This document shows, piece by piece, positions 26,118-37,477 of a stretch of 64,000 nucleotides of DNA (its first letter is position 1; each line of letters starts with the position of its first letter). Made by a program: the position numbers and the translations under genes. The stretch is from Desulfobacteraceae bacterium. GTDB lineage: Bacteria > Desulfobacterota > Desulfobacteria > Desulfobacterales > SURF-15. The notes under the pieces were generated by a model. The model saw nothing but the letters and a program-made list of their open reading frames with translations. It was not told the DNA's origin and made no database searches. The stretch spans positions 12,804-76,803 of the forward strand of contig QZKK01000085.1 in the NCBI GenBank assembly GCA_003599475.1, read 5' to 3'.

Positions 26118-29100
26118 ATGAAAGAGGGTTCCATGAAAAAGAGGATGACGATTCGACCGCTCTTCGAAAGATTTTTCCAAAAATGCATTCGTGTGCTCAC
26201 CGCCCGCGTGTACTTCGGCCGGCACCTCGAAGCACTCCCGAATCGTTCCATCGTATTTTTCCCCTGCCGTGCGGCGACATTCTGCTGCGGGCTTGCGGGT
26301 TTGGTGGCCATCAAAAAAAGAGCGCCCCGTTCAGAAAAAGCCGACATCCAGTGGCTGGACCTGCAGCTCAATACGATGGAATGCCGCGGAATCGGATTCT
26401 GCACGGAAAATCGAGTCGATCTCCAAAGCGATTACCTCAGCGGGGGAGACCGCGTGCGATCGCTGCTCCGTCTGGTGCGGGCTTTCAAGTGCGACGAACT
26501 TTTCATCGAAATCTATCGAAGTCCGAAAATCCAATCCGAACTGGCCCGCTTTTCGGAGCGGGTGAAGGCCTTGGTCGCATCGGAGGAAAGATGCCTGAAG
26601 GATCGGATGGGGCATCTCCCCAAGTCCGATACCGAGGTCATCTCCTCCCGGATCGAAGACCTGAAAGACATCTACTGGTGTCTGACATCAGAAATCGCAG
26701 GAAACATCGAAAAAATCACTGCCCTGGCCGGCGATGGCGAACCGCTTTCCCCTTCGGAGATCCGTCTCTATAAGGAGATCAATACCGCATTGAACAGCCT
26801 CGATCGCCTGGAAGTCAGGGGGCGGGACTCGGCAGGGATTTCGCTCCTTTTTCTTTTCTCGGCGGCTGAATACGATACCTTTCAAAATACCCTGGAGAAG
26901 GCGGACCTCCTGCAGCAATTCGCCGGCCGTACAGGATTCGATGTACTCTTAAACCGTGGAATTCATGTTCGCAAAACGGGTGCCGGGGGGGTATCGGTTA
27001 CCTTTACTTACAAGATCGCTGCAGAAATCGGGAAGCTGGGCGACAATGTCCGGTTCATCAGAGATCAGATCCGGAACGACGCTCTGCTGCGTATCCTGGC
27101 TACCTTTCCCCCCGTGCGCCATACCGTCCTCTCGCACACGCGTTGGGCTTCAGTCGGCGCCATCACCGAAGCGAACTGCCACCCAATCGACAATCGGGTG
27201 AATCGGGAACAAGAGGAAAACGGTTGCATCCATGTGTGTCTAAACGGTGACATCGACAATTACCAGGAGTTGAAAGAGGCTCTGGAAAGCACCCGCGGGC
27301 CCATCCCCGGAGATATTACAACCGACACCAAGATCATCCCGCTGCAGATCGAAAAATATCTCATGGACGGCTTCGACATCACGGAAGCATTTCGCCTGGC
27401 CCTAAACGATTTCAAAGGCTCCCATGCGATCGCCATGCATACGGACCTTGCCCCCGGCAAGCTGTTTCTGGCCCAGCGGGGGAGCGGGCAGGCGATTTTT
27501 GTCGGCATCGGGGAAGACCACTACATGCCCACCTCGGAGGCGTACGGTTTCGTCGAAGAGACCTCCTCATTCATCAAGGTGGAAGGGGATCGCTCCACCC
27601 ATGGAAAAAACGGCCGGAAGCCGGGGCAGATCCTCATTCTGGACCAGGAATCCGGGGGAGGCCTTGAGGGGATCCGGGCGATGGGCTATGACGGCACACC
27701 GGTGCGGCTCCAGGAGGAAAACATCAAAAAGACCGAAATCACCTCCCGCGACATCGACCGGCAGGGATATTCCCACTATTTTCTAAAGGAAATTTCAGAG
27801 GCACCGCTTTCGATCGAGAAAACACTCCAGAACCGGTGGAAGATCGGAGACGACGGGCGCTATATCGTATCCGTAGACGGAGGCGTTTTCCCGCAGCGGC
27901 TTCAGGCTGCACTGGCCTCCGGCCTGATTCGCAGGTTCTACTTCATCGGGCAGGGAACCGCCGGGGTGGCGGGGCTCGCATGCGCAAACATTCTTCAATA
28001 CTATTTAAACGACCCATCGTATCACAGCGCAGCGGTCAAGGCCTCCGAGTTCAGCGGGTTCAATTTGAACGAATTGGACGGTGCGGAGAGCCTGGCCGAT
28101 ACCCTTGTCATCGCCATCAGCCAGTCCGGAACGACCACCGATACCAACCGAGCGGTGGAGATGGTCAGAGAACGCGGGGGAAAGACGATCGGAATCGTCA
28201 ACCGGAGGGACTCCGATTTGACTTTTAAAGTCGACGGCGTCATGTATACGAGCAGCGGCCGGGACATCGAAATGTCGGTCGCCTCCACCAAGGCGTTTTA
28301 TTCCCAGATCGTCGCAGGTGCGCTGCTGGGGCTCGACATTGCACACCTGACGGGACGAAGGGATGCCCAGTTCATCTCCGATGAAATCAAACAACTGCTC
28401 AAGCTTCCCTCCCACATGCGGCAGATCTTCGAGAAGCGGCGGGAGATCCAGGCCTCGGCAGAACGGCTGGCGACGAAGAAGACTTACTGGGCTGCGGTCG
28501 GCAGCGGACCGAACAAGGCCTCCGCCGATGAGATCCGGATCAAGTTGAGCGAGCTCTGCTACAAGACCATCTCTTCCGACTACGTCGAAGACAAAAAACA
28601 CATCGATCTTTCTTCAGAACCGCTGATCATCGTCTGTGCGGCCGGTGCAAGAGATTCCGTCATCGGGGACATCATCAAGGATACGGCCATATTCAAAGCC
28701 CATAAAGCCGATCCGATCGTCATCGCCAATGAAGGGGAGCATCGATTCGAGCCGTATGCCGCGGACGTGATCCATGTTCCCATCATGGACGAGCACCTGG
28801 CCCCGATCATCAATACCCTGGCCGGACACATCTGGGGGTATTATGCCGCGTTGGCCATGAACGAGGGATCCCGTCTGCTCTACGAGTTTCGGCAGGAGAT
28901 TCAGGGGACTCTCGAAGATTTCAGCCGAAAAGGGATGGATGTGTACGAAGTGGTTCTGGAGAACACGTTTCGGGAAAAGATTGCAGAGTTTTACCAGACG
29001 CTCCGTGCGAAAAAGCTTTCCAGCCTGCTCCCGATCGGATCATCGCTTTCTTCGGATCTGATCCTTCTGCTCAAGTATCTTTCCGGGAGGCTCCCGGTGT

Positions 29101-29849
29101 CCGATTTCGAACTCGATTTCGGAAAGAAGGGAACGGCTCTGAACATGCTCAACAGCCTGTTCGAATGTCTGGGCGAATCGATCAATCGAATGGCCCGCCC
29201 GATCGATGCGATCAAGCACCAGGCGAAAACCGTTACGGTCGGAACCAGCCGCATCAGCGATAAAGTGGAGGGGATCCTCTATGACGCTCTTTCCGAATAC
29301 GGTTTCAGTGTGTCCCAACTGACCCCGAGCAATGTCATCGTGCTGCGAAATCTGCAAGGCATCATCTTGCGGATCAATGGATCGATCCTCTATCGCATCG
29401 ACAACCTGAGCCTGCTCGGGGACGTGACCGGGGATACCACCATCCGGATCGTCGAAAAACGGGGCATGCTCGTTTCCATCCCCTCCCGCGTGGAAAGCGA
29501 CAAAGGGCTGAAGGGAACCAAGCGGATCATCGTCCAGGAGGGAAACGTCTATATCGGCATGGGAAGAAGAGACGAAAGAAGCATCCTCATCGTCCCGATT
29601 ATCTCCAATATCGCCGAAAAGGCGGGGATTATCGAATCCCTGCTCCTGCTGAACATCTCGTTCAAGGAAAACGTCCCGTTGGACGGCAGGAAGAAAGCTC
29701 TGGGCGGAAAATATGAAAGGATCAAAAATATCGTTCAGGAAAACAGCCTGGTATGGCACGATCGGTATTTGGAGATGATCGAAATGAAGGAGCTTTTCGG
29801 CAGATCCGCAGAAAAGATCGCCGAATTCATCGTGTCGAAGGCCAAATAA
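26118..29849 (+). CDS. Giant GlmS-like protein: class II glutamine amidotransferase plus double SIS
   Basis: At 1,243 residues this is about twice the size of GlmS (glucosamine-6-phosphate synthase) but carries its pieces in order. FCCGLAGLV puts a Cys-Gly at C57, the place of the GlmS N-terminal catalytic Cys; LEVRGRDSAG (231-240), HTRWASVG (340-347), CLNGD (374-378) and TTDT (401-404) match GlmS amidotransferase motifs; YSHYFLKEIS (~551) opens the isomerase half; GQGTAG and SQSGTTTDT (~611, ~669), VASTKAF (~721) and KLSELCYK with KKHIDL (~815-835) are SIS and isomerase motifs. Odd are the 56-residue leader before C57, which would need removal for an Ntn-type nucleophile, a ~170-residue insert before LEVRGRDSAG, and a ~270-residue C-terminal part with no known domain. 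AAGGAGG precedes the ATG. It probably makes an amino sugar phosphate; product unknown. Confidence 0.8.
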   Translation: MKEGSMKKRMTIRPLFERFFQKCIRVLTARVYFGRHLEALPNRSIVFFPCRAATFCCGLAGLVAIKKRAPRSEKADIQWLDLQLNTMECRGIGFCTENRVDLQSDYLSGGDRVRSLLRLVRAFKCDELFIEIYRSPKIQSELARFSERVKALVASEERCLKDRMGHLPKSDTEVISSRIEDLKDIYWCLTSEIAGNIEKITALAGDGEPLSPSEIRLYKEINTALNSLDRLEVRGRDSAGISLLFLFSAAEYDTFQNTLEKADLLQQFAGRTGFDVLLNRGIHVRKTGAGGVSVTFTYKIAAEIGKLGDNVRFIRDQIRNDALLRILATFPPVRHTVLSHTRWASVGAITEANCHPIDNRVNREQEENGCIHVCLNGDIDNYQELKEALESTRGPIPGDITTDTKIIPLQIEKYLMDGFDITEAFRLALNDFKGSHAIAMHTDLAPGKLFLAQRGSGQAIFVGIGEDHYMPTSEAYGFVEETSSFIKVEGDRSTHGKNGRKPGQILILDQESGGGLEGIRAMGYDGTPVRLQEENIKKTEITSRDIDRQGYSHYFLKEISEAPLSIEKTLQNRWKIGDDGRYIVSVDGGVFPQRLQAALASGLIRRFYFIGQGTAGVAGLACANILQYYLNDPSYHSAAVKASEFSGFNLNELDGAESLADTLVIAISQSGTTTDTNRAVEMVRERGGKTIGIVNRRDSDLTFKVDGVMYTSSGRDIEMSVASTKAFYSQIVAGALLGLDIAHLTGRRDAQFISDEIKQLLKLPSHMRQIFEKRREIQASAERLATKKTYWAAVGSGPNKASADEIRIKLSELCYKTISSDYVEDKKHIDLSSEPLIIVCAAGARDSVIGDIIKDTAIFKAHKADPIVIANEGEHRFEPYAADVIHVPIMDEHLAPIINTLAGHIWGYYAALAMNEGSRLLYEFRQEIQGTLEDFSRKGMDVYEVVLENTFREKIAEFYQTLRAKKLSSLLPIGSSLSSDLILLLKYLSGRLPVSDFELDFGKKGTALNMLNSLFECLGESINRMARPIDAIKHQAKTVTVGTSRISDKVEGILYDALSEYGFSVSQLTPSNVIVLRNLQGIILRINGSILYRIDNLSLLGDVTGDTTIRIVEKRGMLVSIPSRVESDKGLKGTKRIIVQEGNVYIGMGRRDERSILIVPIISNIAEKAGIIESLLLLNISFKENVPLDGRKKALGGKYERIKNIVQENSLVWHDRYLEMIEMKELFGRSAEKIAEFIVSKAK

Positions 29850-29854
29850 GGTTT

Positions 29855-30030
29855 CGGGTGTCAGGTTTCTGGTTTCAAGCCGGTTCCCCGTTCAGCGTTA
29901 AGAGCCGTGCTGCGTTCAGAGTGTTCAGCGGTCAGCACTTGTGCAAACTCCTGCGCGTCGGCGTTTTTGCTCTTTGCTGACTTCCGTCTTCAGGCTTCTG
30001 GCTTCAGACTTCTGACTTCTGATTTTAGGC
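29855..30030 (+). repeat. Intergenic degenerate repeats, several words
   Basis: TTTCGGGTGTCAGGTTTCTGG, GTTCAGCGTTAAGAGC, GTGTTCAGCGGTCAGC and CTTCTGGCTTCAGACTTCTG units separate the GlmS-like gene and convergent pyrG. No gene or clear terminator seen. Confidence 0.8.
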
Positions 30031-30039
30031 GTTCCTCGC

Positions 30040-31704
<1,665 letters not shown>

Positions 31705-31729
31705 CTAAAGCTTAAACAGGAATTTGCAT

Positions 31730-31810
31730 CTTCAAGGTTTCAGGTTTCGGGTTTCAGGTGTCAGCTTGGCGGTGGGGTACCTGAAACCTGAACACTGAAC
31801 ACTGAAACCT
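31730..31810 (-). repeat. Intergenic degenerate repeats
   Basis: GGTTTCAGGTTTCGGGTTTC units and, in the opposite sense, ACCTGAACACTGAACACTG units between pyrG and the LolA-like gene. Confidence 0.75.
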
Positions 31811-31821
31811 ACAACTTGGTC

Positions 31822-32676
31822 TCATTCAAACCTCCGTTTGAATTCTTCAATGGTTTTCTTCACCTCCTCGAGTGAATCGACCGGCTTTGCCTCCGCTTCG
31901 TTGAAACCGTAGCGGGACTGCAGGGATTTGAGGTCGAACAGTTCCTTTGGAAAGGCGGGATCGACTTCGACCGAATCCACCCGGATCTCCCGCACCAGCC
32001 GGCTGTGCTGGAGAAATTCGATCCGCATCGGATAGAAAACGGTTCCGAACTGCCGCCATTCCCGATAACGGATTTCCAGTTCTTCGGAATCCGAGTGCAC
32101 CGGGAGGTTTCTCATGATCCACCGGATCGGCTTCAGGGTGTCTTTTTCGAACCACACTTGAGAACGCGTGTTGTGGGGGGGGGTATCTCCGACCACGTAG
32201 GCGATTTTCCCTTCGAATCGACCCAGGCTGGAGGTAGAGACATCGACACCGCGGGCGGTCAGATGTTCGAGAAGCAACGCGCGGGACGGATACAACAGCA
32301 GATCCTTGTAGCGGTCGAACCAGGTTTCGGAGGCGGATGCATCCTTTCCGTCGGTTACCGTTAAAATCTTTCCGTTGTTGCAGACGTGAATCCGCTGTGC
32401 GGAAGAAGACGAAATATCGGATCGGAAAGCGCCGGGATAGGCATAACGCACCGTCTCCGGTATCCGGACGCTCGGGGCGGATGCCTGCGCGTCAGCCGTC
32501 TCGTAAAACACCAGGTTCTGAGAAACCAGGAGACGTTCCGCCCGGCCGAGCTTTTCAACCGCCAGTTCCAGCACATGGGGTCCTTGCAGAACGTAACCGT
32601 TCGCCTTCGATGGGAGGACCCGATCTGCGAAAGCCACAGATGAGATGATCGCCAATATAATCAATCGATTCCGCAT
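31822..32676 (-). CDS. Secreted LolA/LolB-superfamily-like protein
   Basis: A 284-residue exported protein. A signal peptide is visible (MRNRLIILAIISSVAFADRV), followed by all-beta sequence typical of outer-membrane lipoprotein-carrier folds: ETVRYAYPGAFRSDI (~77), VCNNGKILTVTDGK, GKIAYVVGD, VWFEKDTLKPIRWIM and TVFYPMRIEF. I assign it only to the LolA/LolB-like superfamily by pattern; it lacks a lipobox. It begins 3 bp after the eno stop with no separate ribosome site, so it is likely coupled to eno on one transcript. It may chaperone a hydrophobic envelope component; function unproven. Confidence 0.65.
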   Translation of the reverse strand: MRNRLIILAIISSVAFADRVLPSKANGYVLQGPHVLELAVEKLGRAERLLVSQNLVFYETADAQASAPSVRIPETVRYAYPGAFRSDISSSSAQRIHVCNNGKILTVTDGKDASASETWFDRYKDLLLYPSRALLLEHLTARGVDVSTSSLGRFEGKIAYVVGDTPPHNTRSQVWFEKDTLKPIRWIMRNLPVHSDSEELEIRYREWRQFGTVFYPMRIEFLQHSRLVREIRVDSVEVDPAFPKELFDLKSLQSRYGFNEAEAKPVDSLEEVKKTIEEFKRRFE

Positions 32677-32679
32677 GCG

Positions 32680-33957
<1,278 letters not shown>

Positions 33958-34042
33958 TTAGTTGCTCCTCTGTCCCTGCGGAGTTCAGCCGGACCGGCAG
34001 GCGGGATCGGCAGGCGGATCGACCGGTCAGACCAATCGGATC

Positions 34043-34070
34043 TTGACAAATTTAAAAGAACTGATACTCT
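34043..34070 (+). promoter_or_regulatory. Putative promoter of the winged-helix gene
   Basis: TTGACA at 34043-34048 and TACTCT at 34065-34070, spacer 16, lie 113 bp before the ATG in the eno-divergent gap. Confidence 0.4.
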
Positions 34071-34182
34071 CCTTAAGCGTTGATGTCAATACGGTGAAGG
34101 AAAAGATTCAGATATTTTCATCTTGCAAGACGACCCTTGCGCATCGGTTGATCCAACGATTTCAAAATGTTCAGAGGTCTCT

Positions 34183-34593
34183 ATGATATCTTCCGAATTA
34201 TACAATGAAGGTCACCTTGTGGTTGCCGGCATCCGTGTGCTCGAACATCAAAGCCGACGGCCCCCGACCATCGATGAAGTCTGCCAAATGCTTTCCATGT
34301 CCCTGGAACAGGGGCATCTCATCTGCCGCAAGCTTGAGGAGCTGAAGATCCTGGAAATCGTGGAAGGGAGCTACGGGGTCCGACTCTTCATCCGCGACCA
34401 TGTAAAACTTGAGGAGATACCGAAATCGGTTTCCGACGATAAGCTCGGGGACGCGATCCGGCAGTTTCAAAATTCCAGAAAAGCCATTCAGACCCGTGTG
34501 GCTTCCATCCAGGCGGATCAGGCCGACAAGAAAAAAAGCCTTTTCTCGGAGCTGGAAAAGAAATTGAAATGCGGGCTGGAAAAGAAAGGGTAG
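34183..34593 (+). CDS. Small winged-helix-like protein
   Basis: A 136-residue cytoplasmic protein whose first ~75 residues look like a winged helix-turn-helix (RPPTIDEVCQMLSMSLEQGHLICRKLEEL followed by the wing EIVEGSYGVRLFI). The C-terminal half is charged and predicted helical or coiled-coil (KKKSLFSELEKKL). I chose the ATG at 34183, preceded by AGAGG; the open frame starts earlier at 34123 without a site. Conserved small proteins of this kind occur beside enolase or U32 genes in deltaproteobacteria, but I do not know a function. It stands alone on the plus strand between minus-strand genes. Confidence 0.72.
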   Translation: MISSELYNEGHLVVAGIRVLEHQSRRPPTIDEVCQMLSMSLEQGHLICRKLEELKILEIVEGSYGVRLFIRDHVKLEEIPKSVSDDKLGDAIRQFQNSRKAIQTRVASIQADQADKKKSLFSELEKKLKCGLEKKG

Positions 34594-34594
34594 G

Positions 34595-34640
34595 GGGTTC
34601 AGCGTTCAGCGGTTCAACGTTCAACGTTGAACGCTTAGGC
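34595..34640 (+). repeat. Intergenic GTTCAACGTTGAAC repeats
   Basis: GTTCAGCGTTCAGCGGTTC and the self-complementary GTTCAACGTTGAAC lie between the convergent winged-helix and U32 genes; the palindrome can form a stem for both strands. Confidence 0.7.
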
Positions 34641-36638
34641 CAGTCCGCTCTCCCAGTTCCAACGGCCCGGCCGGGATTTCATGCTCACCTCATCCGGTAC
34701 GTTTTCAATCAGGCCGATAAAAAGGCTGTATCCGGCCGCTTCAAGCTCTTTCCGATGCATGGTAAGATCGATGCACCAGTTTGGATAGACCCAATAGTTG
34801 GCGTCGTTTTTTTGCACCCACGACTGCTCGCCCTTCGGGCTGGTAAACGGGGTTTCGAGCTTCAAATCCGCAGATGCGGTTCTCGCCACGCACAGCGGCC
34901 AGTTGCCGGATAGAACGATTCCGAGCGGAAGCGGGCTGCTTCCGGGAAATGCCAGGTAGTCCTCCCGCTTCAGCTCCGGGCTGACGATGACTCCGGAAAA
35001 ACCGAGTGCGGCCAGACTTTCTGCGGCCACAGGGTTTGACACGTTGCAGAAGGGGCCTGCCCAGAGGTTGAATTCACGAGGATTCTTGAAAAAGACCGAT
35101 TGCCAGGGTTGGTTCAGAACAAAACGCCGGCCCCCGGAGCAAACGATCGATTCGATGGCATCGCAAAAGCTTTTTTCTTGCTCGGGCCAAATCACCGGAG
35201 GCAGCCACCACCAGATCCTTTCTGAAGGAAGCGCCTGCCGGCATTCCGATCCATTTTTCAGAGAAAGCCAAATGCCGCAGCTCTCTTTGTTTTTTCCCTG
35301 CAGACTGCGGTAGACGGTTGAATCTTCGATGACACGGGATCGGCTCGGTGGCCTTGTGTGCGGCGCCGGGAGCTCTGGTGATCCGCCCGGCGCACCCCCG
35401 CCGGAAGAGCCGATCGGCGGAATCGATTCGGCGAGCTCCTTGAGCATCTCATCGAGTGCTTTTTCCCTGCGGTCGATCAGGAAAACCGGAGCCCCCTTGG
35501 GGGGAGGCATTTTCGAACGCCATACAAAGTGGATCCGGCCTTTTTGGGGTACGAATCGGGAGACCTTCTGGATTTCGTGCCAGGGATGATCTTCGGAGCC
35601 GATCCGTAGAACATCCGCCGGATACAGTTCCTCCCGGGGCGTAAAGTAAGGGTTCCGGCCGCCCCCCTGGATCTTTCCGACAAAAAGTCCCGATGCGGTT
35701 CGCCCGTCCGCCGCAACCGGGTTCTGGGGACGTTGGGGCAAAAGGTTGTAATGGGTTCCGGTTCGGCCCAGCGAGCGCGCAAGCAGCGACAGCGCGTCTT
35801 TTTTCGCCTGCGGGTCTTTCCCATGGTCTCTCAGCAGTCGGTAGGCCCGGACCGTATAGTAAACATAGTGCGGACCCTTTTTCCGCCCTTCGATTTTCCA
35901 GTTTCGGATCTGCGGAATCGTCGAAAGCACTTTGACCAGGACATCGACGCTTAAATCCTGGCAGGAAAAATCCTTCCGCAAAGCCTCTCCCTGGCGATAG
36001 ATCCGCCGGCAGGGCTGTACGCAGCGTCCGCGAAGCCCGCTTTTCCCGCCGAGAAAGCTGCTCCAGTAGCACCTTCCGGAGACTCCGTAGCAGAGCGCCC
36101 CGTGGACAAAAACCTCCAGAGCCAGCTCTTTCGGGCATGCGCGCGCCATGGCCCGGATCTCGTCGATATTGAGCTCCCGGGGGATCACGACGCGGTCGAT
36201 CTTAAGATCTTTGGAGATCAGATTCAGCGCCTCCGGAAAGCTTACGTTGGCGAGAGTGGAAAGAATCAGCTCCCCTCTGAATCCGATGCGGCGGGCAAGC
36301 TCGACCACAGCCAGATCCTGTACGATCAGGGCATCGGGGCAGATGACCCGGTCCAGCCGGTCGATCATTCCGGCGACTTCGTTTATCTCGCCTGGAGTGA
36401 CCAGGGTATTGACCGTGACAAAGACCTTGACTTGCCTTTCATGGGCGAGCCGGGTCAACGATGCCAGTTCCGGCTCGGCAAAGTTTACCGCCTCCATCCG
36501 CGCCGAGTACCGTTTGAGCCCGCAGTAAATCGCATCCGTTCCGGCTGCGATCGCGGCCAGAAAGGCATCCTTGTTTCCTGCGGGGGCAAGAATTTGGGGG
36601 AGGGCGGCTTCAGGATCGATTTTAAGGTCTTCTGGCAT
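34635..36638 (-). CDS. U32-family peptidase/RNA-modification protein
   Basis: A 667-residue U32 protein. The TIM-barrel-like start LAPAGNKDAFLAAIAAGTDAIYCG and the family signature LEVFVHGALCYGVSGRCYWS followed by GGKSGLRGRCVQPCR (~175-215), with its four-Cys cluster, are clear. U32 members act with partners in collagenase-like proteolysis, 23S rRNA hydroxylation (RlhA) and ubiquinone hydroxylation (UbiU/V), so the exact role cannot be set from sequence. The region ~300-430 resembles the U32 C-terminal beta domain; beyond that is a further alpha/beta part. No ribosome site is obvious at the ATG 36638. Divergent from the peptide-modification cassette. Confidence 0.85.
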   Translation of the reverse strand: MPEDLKIDPEAALPQILAPAGNKDAFLAAIAAGTDAIYCGLKRYSARMEAVNFAEPELASLTRLAHERQVKVFVTVNTLVTPGEINEVAGMIDRLDRVICPDALIVQDLAVVELARRIGFRGELILSTLANVSFPEALNLISKDLKIDRVVIPRELNIDEIRAMARACPKELALEVFVHGALCYGVSGRCYWSSFLGGKSGLRGRCVQPCRRIYRQGEALRKDFSCQDLSVDVLVKVLSTIPQIRNWKIEGRKKGPHYVYYTVRAYRLLRDHGKDPQAKKDALSLLARSLGRTGTHYNLLPQRPQNPVAADGRTASGLFVGKIQGGGRNPYFTPREELYPADVLRIGSEDHPWHEIQKVSRFVPQKGRIHFVWRSKMPPPKGAPVFLIDRREKALDEMLKELAESIPPIGSSGGGAPGGSPELPAPHTRPPSRSRVIEDSTVYRSLQGKNKESCGIWLSLKNGSECRQALPSERIWWWLPPVIWPEQEKSFCDAIESIVCSGGRRFVLNQPWQSVFFKNPREFNLWAGPFCNVSNPVAAESLAALGFSGVIVSPELKREDYLAFPGSSPLPLGIVLSGNWPLCVARTASADLKLETPFTSPKGEQSWVQKNDANYWVYPNWCIDLTMHRKELEAAGYSLFIGLIENVPDEVSMKSRPGRWNWESGLA

Positions 36639-36667
36639 AATTGTTGCTGCTATTTTTGACGATCCGA

Positions 36668-36696
36668 TTGACTTTCGAACAGTTTTCGAATATATC
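36668..36696 (+). promoter_or_regulatory. Promoter of the RiPP-like cassette
   Basis: TTGACT (36668-36673), exactly 17 bp, TATATC (36691-36696), 31 bp before the first gene of the forward half of the cassette. Confidence 0.68.
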
Positions 36697-36727
36697 AGAA
36701 AATTGGGAAATAATGAAGGATTAGGGG

Positions 36728-37153
36728 ATGTTTCTGAAAAAGACCGGTTTTTTTTCCAGGAGAAAATTTCTGGAGGCTTTTTCCGGCCTGGTATCGGCGG
36801 GGGCCTTGCTCATCGGTTCAAGCGGATCCGGACCCTTCCGAAAGCGGATCGGGGAAATTTTAGGCGAGATCGAAGCCGATGCGCTGATTCGGTCCGCCCC
36901 AATAAGAGAGAAGGGCTTCTCCTGCCGGAATGAAGGGAACGGTTTCGTTCTCGTAAACGAGAGCACTTCGCAGGAGGTCTGTCGATTCAACGAAACCGGC
37001 CGTTACGTTTGGGATCTTTGCAATGGAAAGGAAACGCCGCTTCAGATCTCGCGTTTCCTGAACGCAGCCTATGAGGTCGCCCCCGATCGGGCATACCTGG
37101 ATTGCCTTTTTTTCCTTGCCGGTTTGAAGGGCAAGGGCGCCATACGCGTATAA
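36728..37153 (+). CDS. PqqD-domain protein with a Tat-like N-terminus
   Basis: A 141-residue protein with two parts. Residues ~1-33 read like a twin-arginine signal or anchor: FSRRKFLEAF followed by a short hydrophobic run (GLVSAGALLIG). Residues ~58-141 match the PqqD/RiPP-recognition fold (GNGFVLVNEST, then FNETGRYVWDLCNGKETPLQISRFLNAAYEV, then LDCLFFLAGLKGKG). PqqD domains normally bind precursor leaders in the cytoplasm, so a PqqD domain behind an export-type signal is odd; it may instead be a membrane anchor. AGGGG precedes the ATG. First gene of the forward operon of the cassette. Confidence 0.78.
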   Translation: MFLKKTGFFSRRKFLEAFSGLVSAGALLIGSSGSGPFRKRIGEILGEIEADALIRSAPIREKGFSCRNEGNGFVLVNESTSQEVCRFNETGRYVWDLCNGKETPLQISRFLNAAYEVAPDRAYLDCLFFLAGLKGKGAIRV

Positions 37154-37177
37154 TAGTGGGGATAGAATACGATACGG

Positions 37178-37477
37178 ATGGAAAAAAAAGCGTATCGAAA
37201 AAATTCCCGAATCATCTATCGAGAGGAGGGGGAAGGCGCATTTCTATTCAACCCGGTGGACGGAAACCTCAAGTATCTGAACCGGTCGGCCAAAGAAATC
37301 TTCAACCTGCTCGACCCTGTTCGAGAGAGCCGGCACATCGTCGCCTCATTTTGCGGAGAGCATCCGGAAATCGGTGAAGACCGAATCCGGAAGGATGTCG
37401 ATCTGCTGCTCAACCAACTGGCCGAAAATAGATTCATCGAATGCATAGATATCGATTCCACCCAATCGGATGCCTGA
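37178..37477 (+). CDS. PqqD-like peptide chaperone
   Basis: A 99-residue stand-alone PqqD-family domain: GEGAFLFNPVDGNLKYLNRSAKEIFNLL is the beta-hairpin and helix that in PqqD bind the precursor leader, followed by a helical C-terminus (RKDVDLLLNQLAENRFIE). It starts 24 bp after the first PqqD gene and its end overlaps the radical SAM gene by 8 bp (ATGCCTGA), so the two are translationally coupled and probably work as a pair, as PqqD and PqqE do. Confidence 0.85.
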   Translation: MEKKAYRKNSRIIYREEGEGAFLFNPVDGNLKYLNRSAKEIFNLLDPVRESRHIVASFCGEHPEIGEDRIRKDVDLLLNQLAENRFIECIDIDSTQSDA

